NCBI GenBank assembly: GCA_964573285.1
Contig: CAZNJD010000081.1
Span: 1-16,395 of the forward strand
Length of the DNA stretch: 16,395 bases
Reading direction: 5' to 3'
Origin: UBA1140 sp964573285
Lineage (GTDB): Bacteria; Campylobacterota; Campylobacteria; Campylobacterales; Sulfurovaceae
Shown here: positions 7,523 through 14,970 of the stretch, piece by piece
How the letters are laid out: each line of letters begins with the position of its first letter
Position numbering within the stretch: position 1 is the first letter of the stretch
Notes under the pieces: generated by a model
Seen by the model: only the letters and a program-made list of their open reading frames with translations
The model's database searches: none
Told to the model about the DNA's origin: nothing
Program-made: the position numbers and the translations under genes

Positions 7523-7555
7523 CTATTTTTTGCAAAATAGACACTACATCTATTT
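7523..7555 (-). promoter_or_regulatory. Two overlapping, mutually exclusive hairpins in the pnp leader region
   Basis: On the minus strand, hairpin 1 is AAATAGA-TGTAGTG-TCTATTT (7555-7535), starting at the MCE gene stop. Hairpin 2 is CTATTTT-GCAA-AAAATAG (7540-7523), a perfect 7-bp stem with a GCAA tetraloop. They share CTATTT, so only one can form at a time. No long U-tract follows either. This is about 150 bases upstream of pnp, where other bacteria place PNPase and RNase III autoregulatory structures; any such role here is inferred. Confidence 0.35.
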
Positions 7556-9058
7556 ACCTGATGCTGCAGCTGCTGAACCTAAAAGGTTTTTTAAATCATT
7601 ATCTACAAAACTTACACCTAATCCTGCAGAGATGCTATTTGCTTTGCTGTTTATAACATTATTAGCACTTATATAAGCATTGATATGTTTAAAAAACTGA
7701 TACCTCATAGTCATGCTTAGATTAGGATTTTTGCCTCTAATATCATTTACTGCATTAAAATCATAAAAATCTGTACTAATTTTCAGGGTATCATTCCATG
7801 AGAAATAATCAACACCAAAACCACCTGTTCCTTCTATAATACCTACACGGAATAACAAATCATCAAATCGTTTACCATATTGTGCCGAAACAAGAAATGC
7901 ACCACTTTCATGTTTTTTATTACCAGAAAATCCTCTCTCAAAAGCATTATCTGATTTGAAACTAGGAGCTGAAGTTAGACCTATCATATAATAACGAGTA
8001 GCATCAGGTTTGAGTGCCAAATTAAATTGTGATTTGGCATATCCACCATCATCATATACCTCATCACTTCTCATCTCTACATGAAGTTCACTTTTTGTCA
8101 TGCTATCTAAATATTTATCAATTTTTTCCATAGTCTCTGTTCCATCAGAAAAAAAGCCATCTACAGAAGTGAGTGCTTGATTTAGAGTACTATTATTATT
8201 CTCTATGGTATTATTGAGATTATCTTCCAAACGAGTAAACTTATCCATAGCATGAGGGAGCTTCTTATCTAACATAGCACTCACATTATTAAGATAAGTG
8301 GTAATATTATCAATCTTTGCCATAATAGCAGGTAAATCTTTATTAATATTTTTTGCCACAGAAGAGTAGTGTTCTAGCGTTTTATTTATATTAGTAGAGA
8401 CTTTTGAGTAATCTTTTGCTGTTTTGCTTATATCTCCACTCATAGTATTAAACTTTTTTATAGTATTATTAAGATTATTAATAATCTCATGAATAGTTTT
8501 ATTATCATCTGTACTTATAGAAGCTAATAGCTCTGTAAATTTTTCTATATTTGCCAAAGAGTTTTGAACATTATCTTTTCCACCTTTATTAAATATATCT
8601 CGTAAATCTTTTACCAATAACCCTATCTGTTTAAATGCTTCATCTGCTGATGTTGAAGCATCTGCTATACTTGATTGTAACTCTTGTTTATCCAATAACA
8701 TATTGGGTTTGAGTATATCTACTGAACTACCAGGCTTAATATCTAAAAACTTTCCACCCAAAAGAGAGTCTTGAGAGACGGTAATAATAGAATCCTTGGG
8801 AATAGAAATACCCTCATCAATAGAGAGATGTGTTATAACATTATTATTTTCCAAAGCGATACTATCTACAAATCCAATATTGACCCCTTTGAGTTTAACT
8901 TTAGCTTTTTCTTTGAGTCCTGAACCATCATCTACTTTTGCCATAATAGGATAACTTTTTTTAAATAAGTTATCAAAACTACTAAGTTGTGATAATAACC
9001 CAAAAAGGAAAAATAGTGATACGGTTATAAATAGACCTACCTTTGCTTCTGTTTTCAT
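7550..9058 (-). CDS. MCE/MlaD-family lipid-transport protein with C-terminal beta-rich domain
   Basis: This roughly 500-residue protein belongs to the MCE family, which carries phospholipid between inner and outer membrane. An N-terminal anchor helix (about 7-25) precedes one MCE domain (about 37-113) with the characteristic VDDGSGLKEKAKVKLKGVNI and LLGGKFLDIKPGS segments. Residues about 130-320 are long polar helices rich in Asn, Thr and Lys, likely a periplasmic coiled tube. Residues about 322-490 alternate hydrophobic and polar residues with many Tyr/Phe and Gly, as in outer-membrane beta-strands (for example YYMIGLTSAPSF, LSMTMRYQFF). E. coli MlaD is only 183 residues, so this one could span much of the periplasm itself. 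AAGGAG lies 11 bases before the ATG, and the ATG directly abuts the lptD stop. No mlaE or mlaF partner is in the window. Confidence 0.88.
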   Translation of the reverse strand: MKTEAKVGLFITVSLFFLFGLLSQLSSFDNLFKKSYPIMAKVDDGSGLKEKAKVKLKGVNIGFVDSIALENNNVITHLSIDEGISIPKDSIITVSQDSLLGGKFLDIKPGSSVDILKPNMLLDKQELQSSIADASTSADEAFKQIGLLVKDLRDIFNKGGKDNVQNSLANIEKFTELLASISTDDNKTIHEIINNLNNTIKKFNTMSGDISKTAKDYSKVSTNINKTLEHYSSVAKNINKDLPAIMAKIDNITTYLNNVSAMLDKKLPHAMDKFTRLEDNLNNTIENNNSTLNQALTSVDGFFSDGTETMEKIDKYLDSMTKSELHVEMRSDEVYDDGGYAKSQFNLALKPDATRYYMIGLTSAPSFKSDNAFERGFSGNKKHESGAFLVSAQYGKRFDDLLFRVGIIEGTGGFGVDYFSWNDTLKISTDFYDFNAVNDIRGKNPNLSMTMRYQFFKHINAYISANNVINSKANSISAGLGVSFVDNDLKNLLGSAAAASGK

Positions 9059-11143
9059 CTAATTATTAGCTCCTTGTGATGAGAAATCATCTTCTATACT
9101 TTGGCGTATGCCACCAATTGGGTTAAGGTTGAGTTCAAAGGATAGTGCTGTATTTCTAAATGAGTTATCAACATTAGGTACTACCTCTTGTCCTATACTA
9201 ACTTTTCCACTCCAACACTTCTGTTTATGTTTTAAACCTATACTCCATTGATGATTATATCCTTTTTTTAAATCATAATCAATATTGGCAAACCAACTAT
9301 TTTTATCTTGATAATGTAAATCAAATTGAGCTTGAACAAAACTTGTTTTCTTATCATTAAATAAAAAATCATTTTTATAAAAATGTGTTAACATTATATC
9401 ATAGTTGCTTTGATTATACCCCAATGAAGAGGTTACAGAGCGTATTTCTTGTTCATTCCATCCATATTTTAGATTATTATATAGATTGAAATTATCACCA
9501 CTATATCCTATCTCATTTATCATATCTCCTTTAGATTTTAGACGGTTTGGATATTGAGTATAAGCTAAACTATGAAAAAACTTCATATCTAATGAATTAT
9601 CAAAATAGTATTGAGAAAGTGCAAAAGATAGCTGTTCCTCTTGTGTTTGTGTTACAAAAAGTTCCTTTTTCTCTGCTGATAAATCTTGATATTCTACAGG
9701 AGACTCATTTTCTAAACTTGGACGAATATATTTAATAGATGGATGAATGGTATGGATAGAACCATTATAATTTTTGCTCAAATCTGTTGACAATTCAAAT
9801 GTATGATAATTTCTATAATAGAAATAATATTTATTATCATCTATTGCTAAATTTCTAAAACCAACTCTAGTTAGATATAGATTTTCAGATAAAGAGATAT
9901 CAAGATAATCATTAAAAAATGAGTCATAATATATAATTGGTAAATCCAATTGAAATTGTGAAGCCTCACTTCCTGATACTCTAATATAATTATCTAACTG
10001 TGCATCTGCTGTATAAAATAGCTTACTATTCATAATTTTATCCATATAGTGATGATACTGTAATGATGGTAAATTTTGTATAGTATGATTATTATTTTCT
10101 TGGCTAATATCTATATTATGTCTGCCATATAGTGCTAAATAATTATCATTACTATATATAAAAGCATTTAACCTAGACTCAATCAGATTACTACTCACAA
10201 GTGATGATACAGAACTTTTTTCTAAATTAAGATACTCTCTATCATTTAGATAAGTAGCATTTAGATAAAATCCTTGTTTATAATTAGATATATAACTACT
10301 TCGAGATAAAAAATCTGTTGATTGATAAAATAACTCTGCACCTGTATGCTCTTTGTTTAAATGATTACTATCAGCATAGGTATCAATATTTCTAAAATAT
10401 CCCGTCCTAAAATAGCCATTAGAGTTATTTGAATCCACAAAGCGAGTAGTAATATACCCTCCAATTCCTCGATTTGAACGGATTTGTGGGTCAAATTCTA
10501 CATCCCAATTTTCACTTGGTACATAAAATATAGGCTGTTCATAAAGGATACCTTCTCTTTTAGATATTTTAAATCTTGGATAAAGTAGTCCTGTTGTTCT
10601 CTTAGTTAGAGTTGGAAATGCTAAATAAGGTAGATACAAAATTGTAGTATCATAAAATCTAACTTTGGCATCTTTCATAGTTACAAAATTCTTATCTCTA
10701 TAATATTTTGCTCTGTCAAACTCTATAGTCCAATCAGGATTAACTATATTACAACTAGATATTTTGCTCTTTCTTAATATATATTTTTCTTTATGTCTAT
10801 CTGCACTAGAAGCATCCATCCAAAGGTTCTCTTCCCCACCTAAAAATATCTTTTCAATTTTGACTGATTTATCTGCCGTATTGATTACCAATTTATTAGA
10901 TGAAAAAACATCATTTTCCCCATTTATCATCTCTACTTTACCCTCTAATGTTAATAGAGAGCTATTTTTATCATAAGTTGCTCGGTCTGCTTTTATCATA
11001 GAGTGATTATAAAGTATTATCACACTATCTTTGGCTACAAATGATTTACCTCTAGCTTGAACTATTTTTGCATACACTTCTACTATCTCTTTGGAGAAAA
11101 TAGATACACTAAATAGAGATAAAGTTAATAATAATTTAAACAT
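9059..11143 (-). CDS. lptD: LPS-assembly outer-membrane protein LptD (OstA/Imp)
   Basis: The 694-residue protein is the outer-membrane translocon that, with LptE, inserts lipopolysaccharide into the cell surface. A signal peptide covers about residues 1-17 (cut near IFS-KE). Residues about 20-115 form the periplasmic OstA beta-jellyroll, with TYDKNSSLLTLEGKVEM and FSSNKLVINTADKSVKI strands. SCNIVNPDWTIEF (130-142) and YLPYLAFPTLTKRTTGLLYPRF (around 175-195) mark the entry to the barrel, which fills the rest. Only two cysteines are present by eye: Cys131 in the N-terminal part and Cys643 near the end. It is shorter than E. coli LptD (784), as usual in Campylobacterota. The start overlaps the RDD gene by 8 bases (ATGTTTAA), with no strong ribosome site of its own, implying coupling. 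The MCE gene follows immediately. Confidence 0.93.
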   Translation of the reverse strand: MFKLLLTLSLFSVSIFSKEIVEVYAKIVQARGKSFVAKDSVIILYNHSMIKADRATYDKNSSLLTLEGKVEMINGENDVFSSNKLVINTADKSVKIEKIFLGGEENLWMDASSADRHKEKYILRKSKISSCNIVNPDWTIEFDRAKYYRDKNFVTMKDAKVRFYDTTILYLPYLAFPTLTKRTTGLLYPRFKISKREGILYEQPIFYVPSENWDVEFDPQIRSNRGIGGYITTRFVDSNNSNGYFRTGYFRNIDTYADSNHLNKEHTGAELFYQSTDFLSRSSYISNYKQGFYLNATYLNDREYLNLEKSSVSSLVSSNLIESRLNAFIYSNDNYLALYGRHNIDISQENNNHTIQNLPSLQYHHYMDKIMNSKLFYTADAQLDNYIRVSGSEASQFQLDLPIIYYDSFFNDYLDISLSENLYLTRVGFRNLAIDDNKYYFYYRNYHTFELSTDLSKNYNGSIHTIHPSIKYIRPSLENESPVEYQDLSAEKKELFVTQTQEEQLSFALSQYYFDNSLDMKFFHSLAYTQYPNRLKSKGDMINEIGYSGDNFNLYNNLKYGWNEQEIRSVTSSLGYNQSNYDIMLTHFYKNDFLFNDKKTSFVQAQFDLHYQDKNSWFANIDYDLKKGYNHQWSIGLKHKQKCWSGKVSIGQEVVPNVDNSFRNTALSFELNLNPIGGIRQSIEDDFSSQGANN

Positions 11144-11591
11144 CCACTACAACAGTTTTTGCCAATTTATCATGAAGGGTTTGTACCATTGGATTGAAAA
11201 ATGCCATGATATAACCTATATAAAATATACTTTCACTAACTATACGAATAGAAGCTCGTAAAAATGCTACGCTAAAAGATGGTATTTGACCACTATCCAT
11301 CTCAATTATCCTAATTTTCATAATCATTTTACCTGGGGTCATCCCATTTTGCCATACAAAAAAGGTTTGATATACTATTCTCAATAGTATAAATACTAAG
11401 GTATTCTCTTGTAAATATGCTATCAAAGGCGTAAAATCCATACTATTTTGTATCTGTTGATATATAATTACTAGCTGATTATAAAAAATTACAAATAGCA
11501 ACAAAGAGACAATTATATCATCTAAAAAATAGGCTGTTGTTCTTTTTCTTATAGTAGAGATTTGATAATTATTTATTTTAGACTCATTCAC
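11136..11591 (-). CDS. RDD-family membrane protein
   Basis: The 151-residue protein has the RDD family layout: an N-terminal Arg followed by Asp-Asp in the first helix (R17 and D24-D25 in RTTAYFLDDIIV), two further hydrophobic stretches (about 66-80 and 107-133), the conserved GMTPGKMIMKIRI turn (83-95) and a C-terminal LHDKLAKTVVV (139-149). It lies in the inner membrane. The family's molecular role is poorly known; some members act in ion exchange, but nothing here proves that. The start is GTG 11591, because the ribosome site AGGAG lies 5 bases before it and overlaps the purD stop codon. It ends inside the lptD start. Its position between purD and lptD is, as I recall, conserved in Helicobacter and Campylobacter. 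Confidence 0.85.
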   Translation of the reverse strand: MNESKINNYQISTIRKRTTAYFLDDIIVSLLLFVIFYNQLVIIYQQIQNSMDFTPLIAYLQENTLVFILLRIVYQTFFVWQNGMTPGKMIMKIRIIEMDSGQIPSFSVAFLRASIRIVSESIFYIGYIMAFFNPMVQTLHDKLAKTVVVDV

Positions 11592-11599
11592 TTAGACTC

Positions 11600-12868
11600 C
11601 TAAAGTGCTTGATATGCAATATCAGTTCTACACTGTTTTCCTGCAAAATGTACTTGACCTACTAACATATAGGCTCTACTTTGAGCCTCTGCTATACTAT
11701 CACCTATCCCTACACATACCAATACCCTACCACCTGTAGCATACAGTTTACCATCATCTCCTCTGCTCACTCCTGCAAAAGAGATATGGGAGTTTTGTTC
11801 TACATCATCATCTACAATATCATCTATAATAATCTCTGCTGGTTCACTACTCTTATAAGGATAGTTACGACTTGCCATAACTACACCAACAGCATATTTA
11901 TCATAAAACTCAATCTTTGCATCTTTGAGATTTCCTGTAGATGCTTTATAAAATAGTTCACTTGCAGGAGATTTTAGAAGTGGCATTAGCTCTTCACACT
12001 CAGGGTCACCAAATCGAACATTATATTCTAAAATAATAGGTTCACCATCTACAACCATAACACCAATAAATAATACACCTTTAAATGGATTACCCTCCTC
12101 TTTCATACCTTTTAATGTAGGGATAATCACTCGTTGCTTAATTTTATCATATATTTTATCATTTACAAGAGGTGTTGGAGCATATGCACCCATCCCACCA
12201 GTATTTGGTCCCTTATCATTATTGAGTAGTCGCTTATGGTCTTGTGCTGCAGGTAAAACTACAAAATCTTTACCATCACAAATAGCAAATACAGATAGCT
12301 CATAACCATCTAAAAACTCTTCTACTACAATAGAAGTACCTGCATTACCAAATGAGTTACCAGATAGCATTTCAGCTGATGCTCTTTTGGCTTCATCATG
12401 ACTCTGTGCGATTATTACACCTTTCCCACCACAAAGTCCATCTGCTTTGATTACGATTGGAACCTCTAATGAATTTATAAATTTATAAGCATCTTCTATT
12501 GAAGAGGTCTCTATATATTTAGCTGTTGGTACATTATGTCTAGCCAAAAAGTTTTTCATAAAGATTTTTGAACCCTCTAACTGTGCAGCACTTGCAGTTG
12601 GCCCAAATATAGTTAATCCTCTACTATCAAAAAGATCAACAATACCATCAACCAAAGGAGCTTCAGGCCCAACAATAGTCAAATCAATACTATTAGCTTC
12701 ACAAAAATCAGCCAACTCATTAAAATCACTAATTGCTAAATTCTCACCTAGTTTATCTGTTGCCCCATTACCAGGAGCAAAATATAACTTCTCCACACTC
12801 TTATCTTTTTTCAGTGCCATACCAATAGAGTACTCTCTACCACCTGCACCAATAATTAATATATTCAC
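11600..12868 (-). CDS. purD: Phosphoribosylamine-glycine ligase (GAR synthetase)
   Basis: This cytoplasmic ATP-grasp enzyme joins glycine to phosphoribosylamine in the second step of purine synthesis. I place the start at GTG 12868, giving 422 residues beginning MNILIIGAGGREYS, the usual family opening. A GGAG lies 9 bases before it, whereas a longer frame from ATG 12919 adds 17 unsupported residues that would reach into the promoter. Motifs: GPEAPLV (about 67-73), ATP-grasp loop GLCGGKGVII (144-153), GPNTGGMGAYAP (220-231) and metal-binding ILEYNVRFGDPECE (279-292). The length agrees with E. coli PurD (429). A -10 box (12914-12909) lies upstream, and 6S RNA is encoded just before that. The RDD gene follows after 8 bases, so this is the first gene of the block. 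Confidence 0.96.
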   Translation of the reverse strand: MNILIIGAGGREYSIGMALKKDKSVEKLYFAPGNGATDKLGENLAISDFNELADFCEANSIDLTIVGPEAPLVDGIVDLFDSRGLTIFGPTASAAQLEGSKIFMKNFLARHNVPTAKYIETSSIEDAYKFINSLEVPIVIKADGLCGGKGVIIAQSHDEAKRASAEMLSGNSFGNAGTSIVVEEFLDGYELSVFAICDGKDFVVLPAAQDHKRLLNNDKGPNTGGMGAYAPTPLVNDKIYDKIKQRVIIPTLKGMKEEGNPFKGVLFIGVMVVDGEPIILEYNVRFGDPECEELMPLLKSPASELFYKASTGNLKDAKIEFYDKYAVGVVMASRNYPYKSSEPAEIIIDDIVDDDVEQNSHISFAGVSRGDDGKLYATGGRVLVCVGIGDSIAEAQSRAYMLVGQVHFAGKQCRTDIAYQAL

Positions 12869-12908
12869 CTGAAACATCTCCATAAAATAGTTAAAACTAT
12901 ATAATAAT

Positions 12909-12937
12909 ATTATACACAATTAATTATTTAACAACAT
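12909..12937 (-). promoter_or_regulatory. purD promoter candidate
   Basis: On the minus strand a perfect TATAAT (12914-12909) lies 40 bases upstream of the GTG start; the base hexamer 17 bases further up is ATGTTG (12937-12932), a poor -35. The -10 context GTGTATAAT is identical to that of the 6S RNA promoter. It would separate purD expression from readthrough of the 6S terminator. Confidence 0.5.
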
Positions 12938-12963
12938 TAATATATCTTCAAGGAGTTAAATAG

Positions 12964-12979
12964 AAAAAATCCCGAGTGA
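12964..12979 (-). terminator. 3' end and U-tract of 6S RNA
   Basis: On the minus strand the closing-stem strand TCACTCGGG (12979-12971) is followed by A and then six Ts (12969-12964), a T-rich tail that only makes sense for minus-strand transcription. The pairing partner is the distant CCTGAGTGA at 13153-13145, so this is not a compact local hairpin and may be a processed end rather than a classical terminator. Confidence 0.45.
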
Positions 12980-13153
12980 CCGTTCTGCATTAAGCCGGCC
13001 CTAAAAAGCCAACGATGTAGGAGAGAGTGAACATTTGGGGACAATTTCTCGTAGGGATTAGCTACTCAGACGAAACCATCCACACCCTGTTCATCTACAT
13101 GTCCCACAAAATATAATGTTGGACCACATATTACAGTTATCGAATCACTCAGG
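12971..13153 (-). ncRNA. ssrS: 6S RNA (ssrS; the purD RNA motif of Campylobacterota)
   Basis: The 183-base stretch has the long double-stranded rod of 6S RNA, which mimics an open promoter and sequesters housekeeping RNA polymerase. Its ends pair: CCTGAGTGA (13153-13145) with TCACTCGGG (12979-12971). An inner stem pairs ATGTAG (13100-13095) with CTACAT (13020-13015) and TGAACA with TGTTCA just above it. CCAAC (13122-13118) can pair with GTTGG near 13010. Between the stems lies a large unpaired central region. Local base composition is richer in G+C than the intergenic DNA around it. The purD RNA motif was described upstream of purD throughout Campylobacterota and later recognised as 6S RNA, and purD does follow here. 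The T-tract fixes the strand. The exact 5' end could lie further upstream, near 13184, as judged from the promoter. Confidence 0.85.
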
Positions 13154-13190
13154 TTAATAAGGTTAACATTTTCATGTTTCCTTAAAAAGA

Positions 13191-13219
13191 ATTATACACT
13201 ATTTATAATGAAAAGTCAC
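13191..13219 (-). promoter_or_regulatory. 6S RNA promoter
   Basis: A perfect TATAAT (13196-13191, minus) has GTGACT (13219-13214) 17 bases upstream. The -35 falls inside the last codons of hemD and the -10 sits 7 bases past its stop. Initiation would be near 13184, about 30 bases before the closing stem, so a 5' leader may be trimmed. Confidence 0.55.
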
Positions 13220-13853
13220 CATTTTTAGCTATTTCTTTAGCTTTTTTTATACAAGAGTTTATTAAAGGCTCATCTGCAACCTCAAATTTACACTCTTTTG
13301 GCAGATGTTTCTGAGTCGCTTTACCTATCAATACAGCCCAATAACTCGCATCCCAAGAAAAATTTTTAAAAAAACATTTAATAGTTGATGGAGAGGTAAA
13401 AATTATAATTGAATTTTTTTTAGGTTTATCATCTTGTGTATATTTTCGACATGAAGTTTCATATATAATCTGTTCTTGTAGCTCTATTGCCTCTTTTTTT
13501 AAAAATCCTCGACTATCAAATGATATTTCCTTGGGTCTCAAATAAAGTATCTTTTTATCTGAAAAATACTCTTTTATATCATTTGCCAAAACTTCACCAT
13601 AAAACTTTTGTGGATGATAAATTACCTCTCCACCTAACTCTTCTATCTTCTCTTTAGTTGCCCCACCTATAGCGATAGATGGATAATTTTTCCATCTTTT
13701 ATCAATACTATTGCTACTTACAACAGCCTGTTTGGAGGTAAACATTAGTAAATCACAATTAGAAAAGTCTATGTTATTAGCAACTAATTTAAATGAAATC
13801 ATAGGTAAAGAGATAGTTCCCTCTTTTTTGAGAGGTGATAATAGATATATCAC
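13203..13853 (-). CDS. hemD: Uroporphyrinogen-III synthase
   Basis: The 216-residue protein is a HemD, which closes and inverts ring D of hydroxymethylbilane to give uroporphyrinogen III for heme and siroheme. The family is weakly conserved in sequence, but the two Rossmann-like lobes are visible. They are marked by NCDLLMFTSKQAV (about 32-44), SIAIGGATKEKIEELGG (59-75), KKILYLRPKE (99-108), NSIIIFTSPSTIKCFF (146-161), YWAVLIGKATQKHLP (171-185) and ADEPLINSCIKKAKEI (193-208). Translation starts at GTG 13853, and the start overlaps the stop of the upstream CDF gene by four bases (GTGA), so the two are coupled. Its 3' end contains the 6S RNA -35 box. A somewhat short HemD (E. coli 246) is normal in this phylum. 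Confidence 0.88.
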   Translation of the reverse strand: MIYLLSPLKKEGTISLPMISFKLVANNIDFSNCDLLMFTSKQAVVSSNSIDKRWKNYPSIAIGGATKEKIEELGGEVIYHPQKFYGEVLANDIKEYFSDKKILYLRPKEISFDSRGFLKKEAIELQEQIIYETSCRKYTQDDKPKKNSIIIFTSPSTIKCFFKNFSWDASYWAVLIGKATQKHLPKECKFEVADEPLINSCIKKAKEIAKNGDFSL

Positions 13854-14740
13854 TCTACAGCCCTATTATTTATATCTTCATCATCATATGGGTCATAATG
13901 AGGTGTAATAATCCAAATCTTTTTATTATCTAATTCTTTAATTCTTTGCTCTATCTGGTCAGATATATGATGAGCTTCAAATAGCGTCATATTAGGTTCT
14001 AATACTAGATGAAATTCTACAAAATTATTACTTCCATCAGTTCGAGTTTTAAGCCAATGATAGCTATTAACTAGTGGATGTTCCTCTATTTTTTTCTCTA
14101 TCCCACTCACAATTTTACTATCTAAAGCATGGTCTAATAATATAAATACACCCTCTTCTATAATCTCGTAAGCTGAATAAATAATATAAACTCCTATTCC
14201 AAACCCAAAGATAGCATCAATAATATCCCAATCAGTCATATATACTAAAAGTAAAGAGAGCAAAATCACACCATTACTAACTAAGTCAGTTTTATAATGT
14301 AATGCATCAGATTTAATCACAATATTATCTGTCTTTGTAGCAACACCCATTAAATATTCAACCAATAAAAATGTAACACCAATAGAGAGTAACATCACCA
14401 TAATAGCAGGAGATAATAGTACAGTTTGGCTACCATTTATAGCTTTTTTAATTGCTTCATATATAATATATAAACCAGATAGCGTAATAATAGTTCCCTC
14501 TATCACAGCAGCAATAGCTTGAACTTTTCCTTTTCCATACTGAAACCTATCAGTAGCCCTCTCTTCAGATTTTTTAATAGCAAAAAAGTTGAATATAGAT
14601 ATAATAGTATCAAGCAAAGAGTCAATAGCTGAAGCTAAAACAGCTACAGAACCTGATGCTACACCTATAGCAAATTTGACTATTGTTAATATAGTAGCAA
14701 CACTACTAGCTACTATAGTTGCCCTTTTTTGTGGGGACAT
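13850..14740 (-). CDS. Cation diffusion facilitator (FieF-like divalent-metal efflux protein)
   Basis: The 296-residue protein is a CDF exporter that swaps cytoplasmic Fe(II), Zn(II) or similar for protons at the inner membrane. Six hydrophobic helices fill about residues 8-200, followed by a cytoplasmic domain (about 205-290) with VEFHLVLEPNMTLFEAHHISDQIE. The transport site is complete: Asp40 and Asp44 in SAIDSLLDT, and His148 and Asp152 in ALHYKTDLVSN, the DD-HD arrangement of E. coli FieF. Which metal it carries cannot be read from this. A strong GAGGAG (14751-14746) lies 5 bases before the ATG. The stop overlaps the hemD start by four bases, linking metal efflux to tetrapyrrole synthesis. 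A TAAAAT (14780-14775) is a possible -10. Confidence 0.93.
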   Translation of the reverse strand: MSPQKRATIVASSVATILTIVKFAIGVASGSVAVLASAIDSLLDTIISIFNFFAIKKSEERATDRFQYGKGKVQAIAAVIEGTIITLSGLYIIYEAIKKAINGSQTVLLSPAIMVMLLSIGVTFLLVEYLMGVATKTDNIVIKSDALHYKTDLVSNGVILLSLLLVYMTDWDIIDAIFGFGIGVYIIYSAYEIIEEGVFILLDHALDSKIVSGIEKKIEEHPLVNSYHWLKTRTDGSNNFVEFHLVLEPNMTLFEAHHISDQIEQRIKELDNKKIWIITPHYDPYDDEDINNRAVE

Positions 14741-14825
14741 TTTATCTCCTCTATTTTATTTTTGGAAGTGTACCATTTTATTCTTTACACCTCTTAAAAT
14801 TAAATATTCAATAATCCCAAATATT

Positions 14826-14951
14826 CTAAACTTCTATAATTATCACTCCATTCACAACTCCACTCTCTTTTGTAGGGATAAACTCTTTGAGTTTTCCTAC
14901 TCTATAAGGCATTAGGCCCATCTCTTGAATAAGCAGTGCTTCTATTTTCAT
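14826..14951 (-). CDS. Small ORF, 41 residues, unknown function
   Basis: A minus-strand ORF from ATG 14951-14949 to TAG 14828-14826 encodes 41 residues (MKIEALLIQEMGLMPY..., ending VVNGVIIIEV). It begins 19 bases after the nifU-like stop and ends 85 bases before the CDF start, an operon-like position. Composition is mixed hydrophobic and charged with ordinary codons and noticeably more G+C than the flanking spacer, which favours coding. The ribosome-binding site is weak (TATGAG just ahead). I do not recognise it; it could be a real small protein or the remnant of a longer gene. The opposite strand has a longer frame (14589-14915) that runs antisense through the CDF gene and is less plausible. 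Confidence 0.42.
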   Translation of the reverse strand: MKIEALLIQEMGLMPYRVGKLKEFIPTKESGVVNGVIIIEV

Positions 14952-14970
14952 CTCATATTCTTTTTTTAAT

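Noticed and set aside
12866..12919. Longer purD starting at ATG 12919
   Set aside because: The extra 17 residues have no family counterpart and the frame would start within the likely -10 to transcription-start region. GTG 12868 has a GGAG and the standard MNILIIG opening.
14589..14915. Plus-strand 108-codon frame antisense to the CDF gene
   Set aside because: Most of it mirrors the conserved CDF coding strand; no ribosome-binding site and no recognisable protein.
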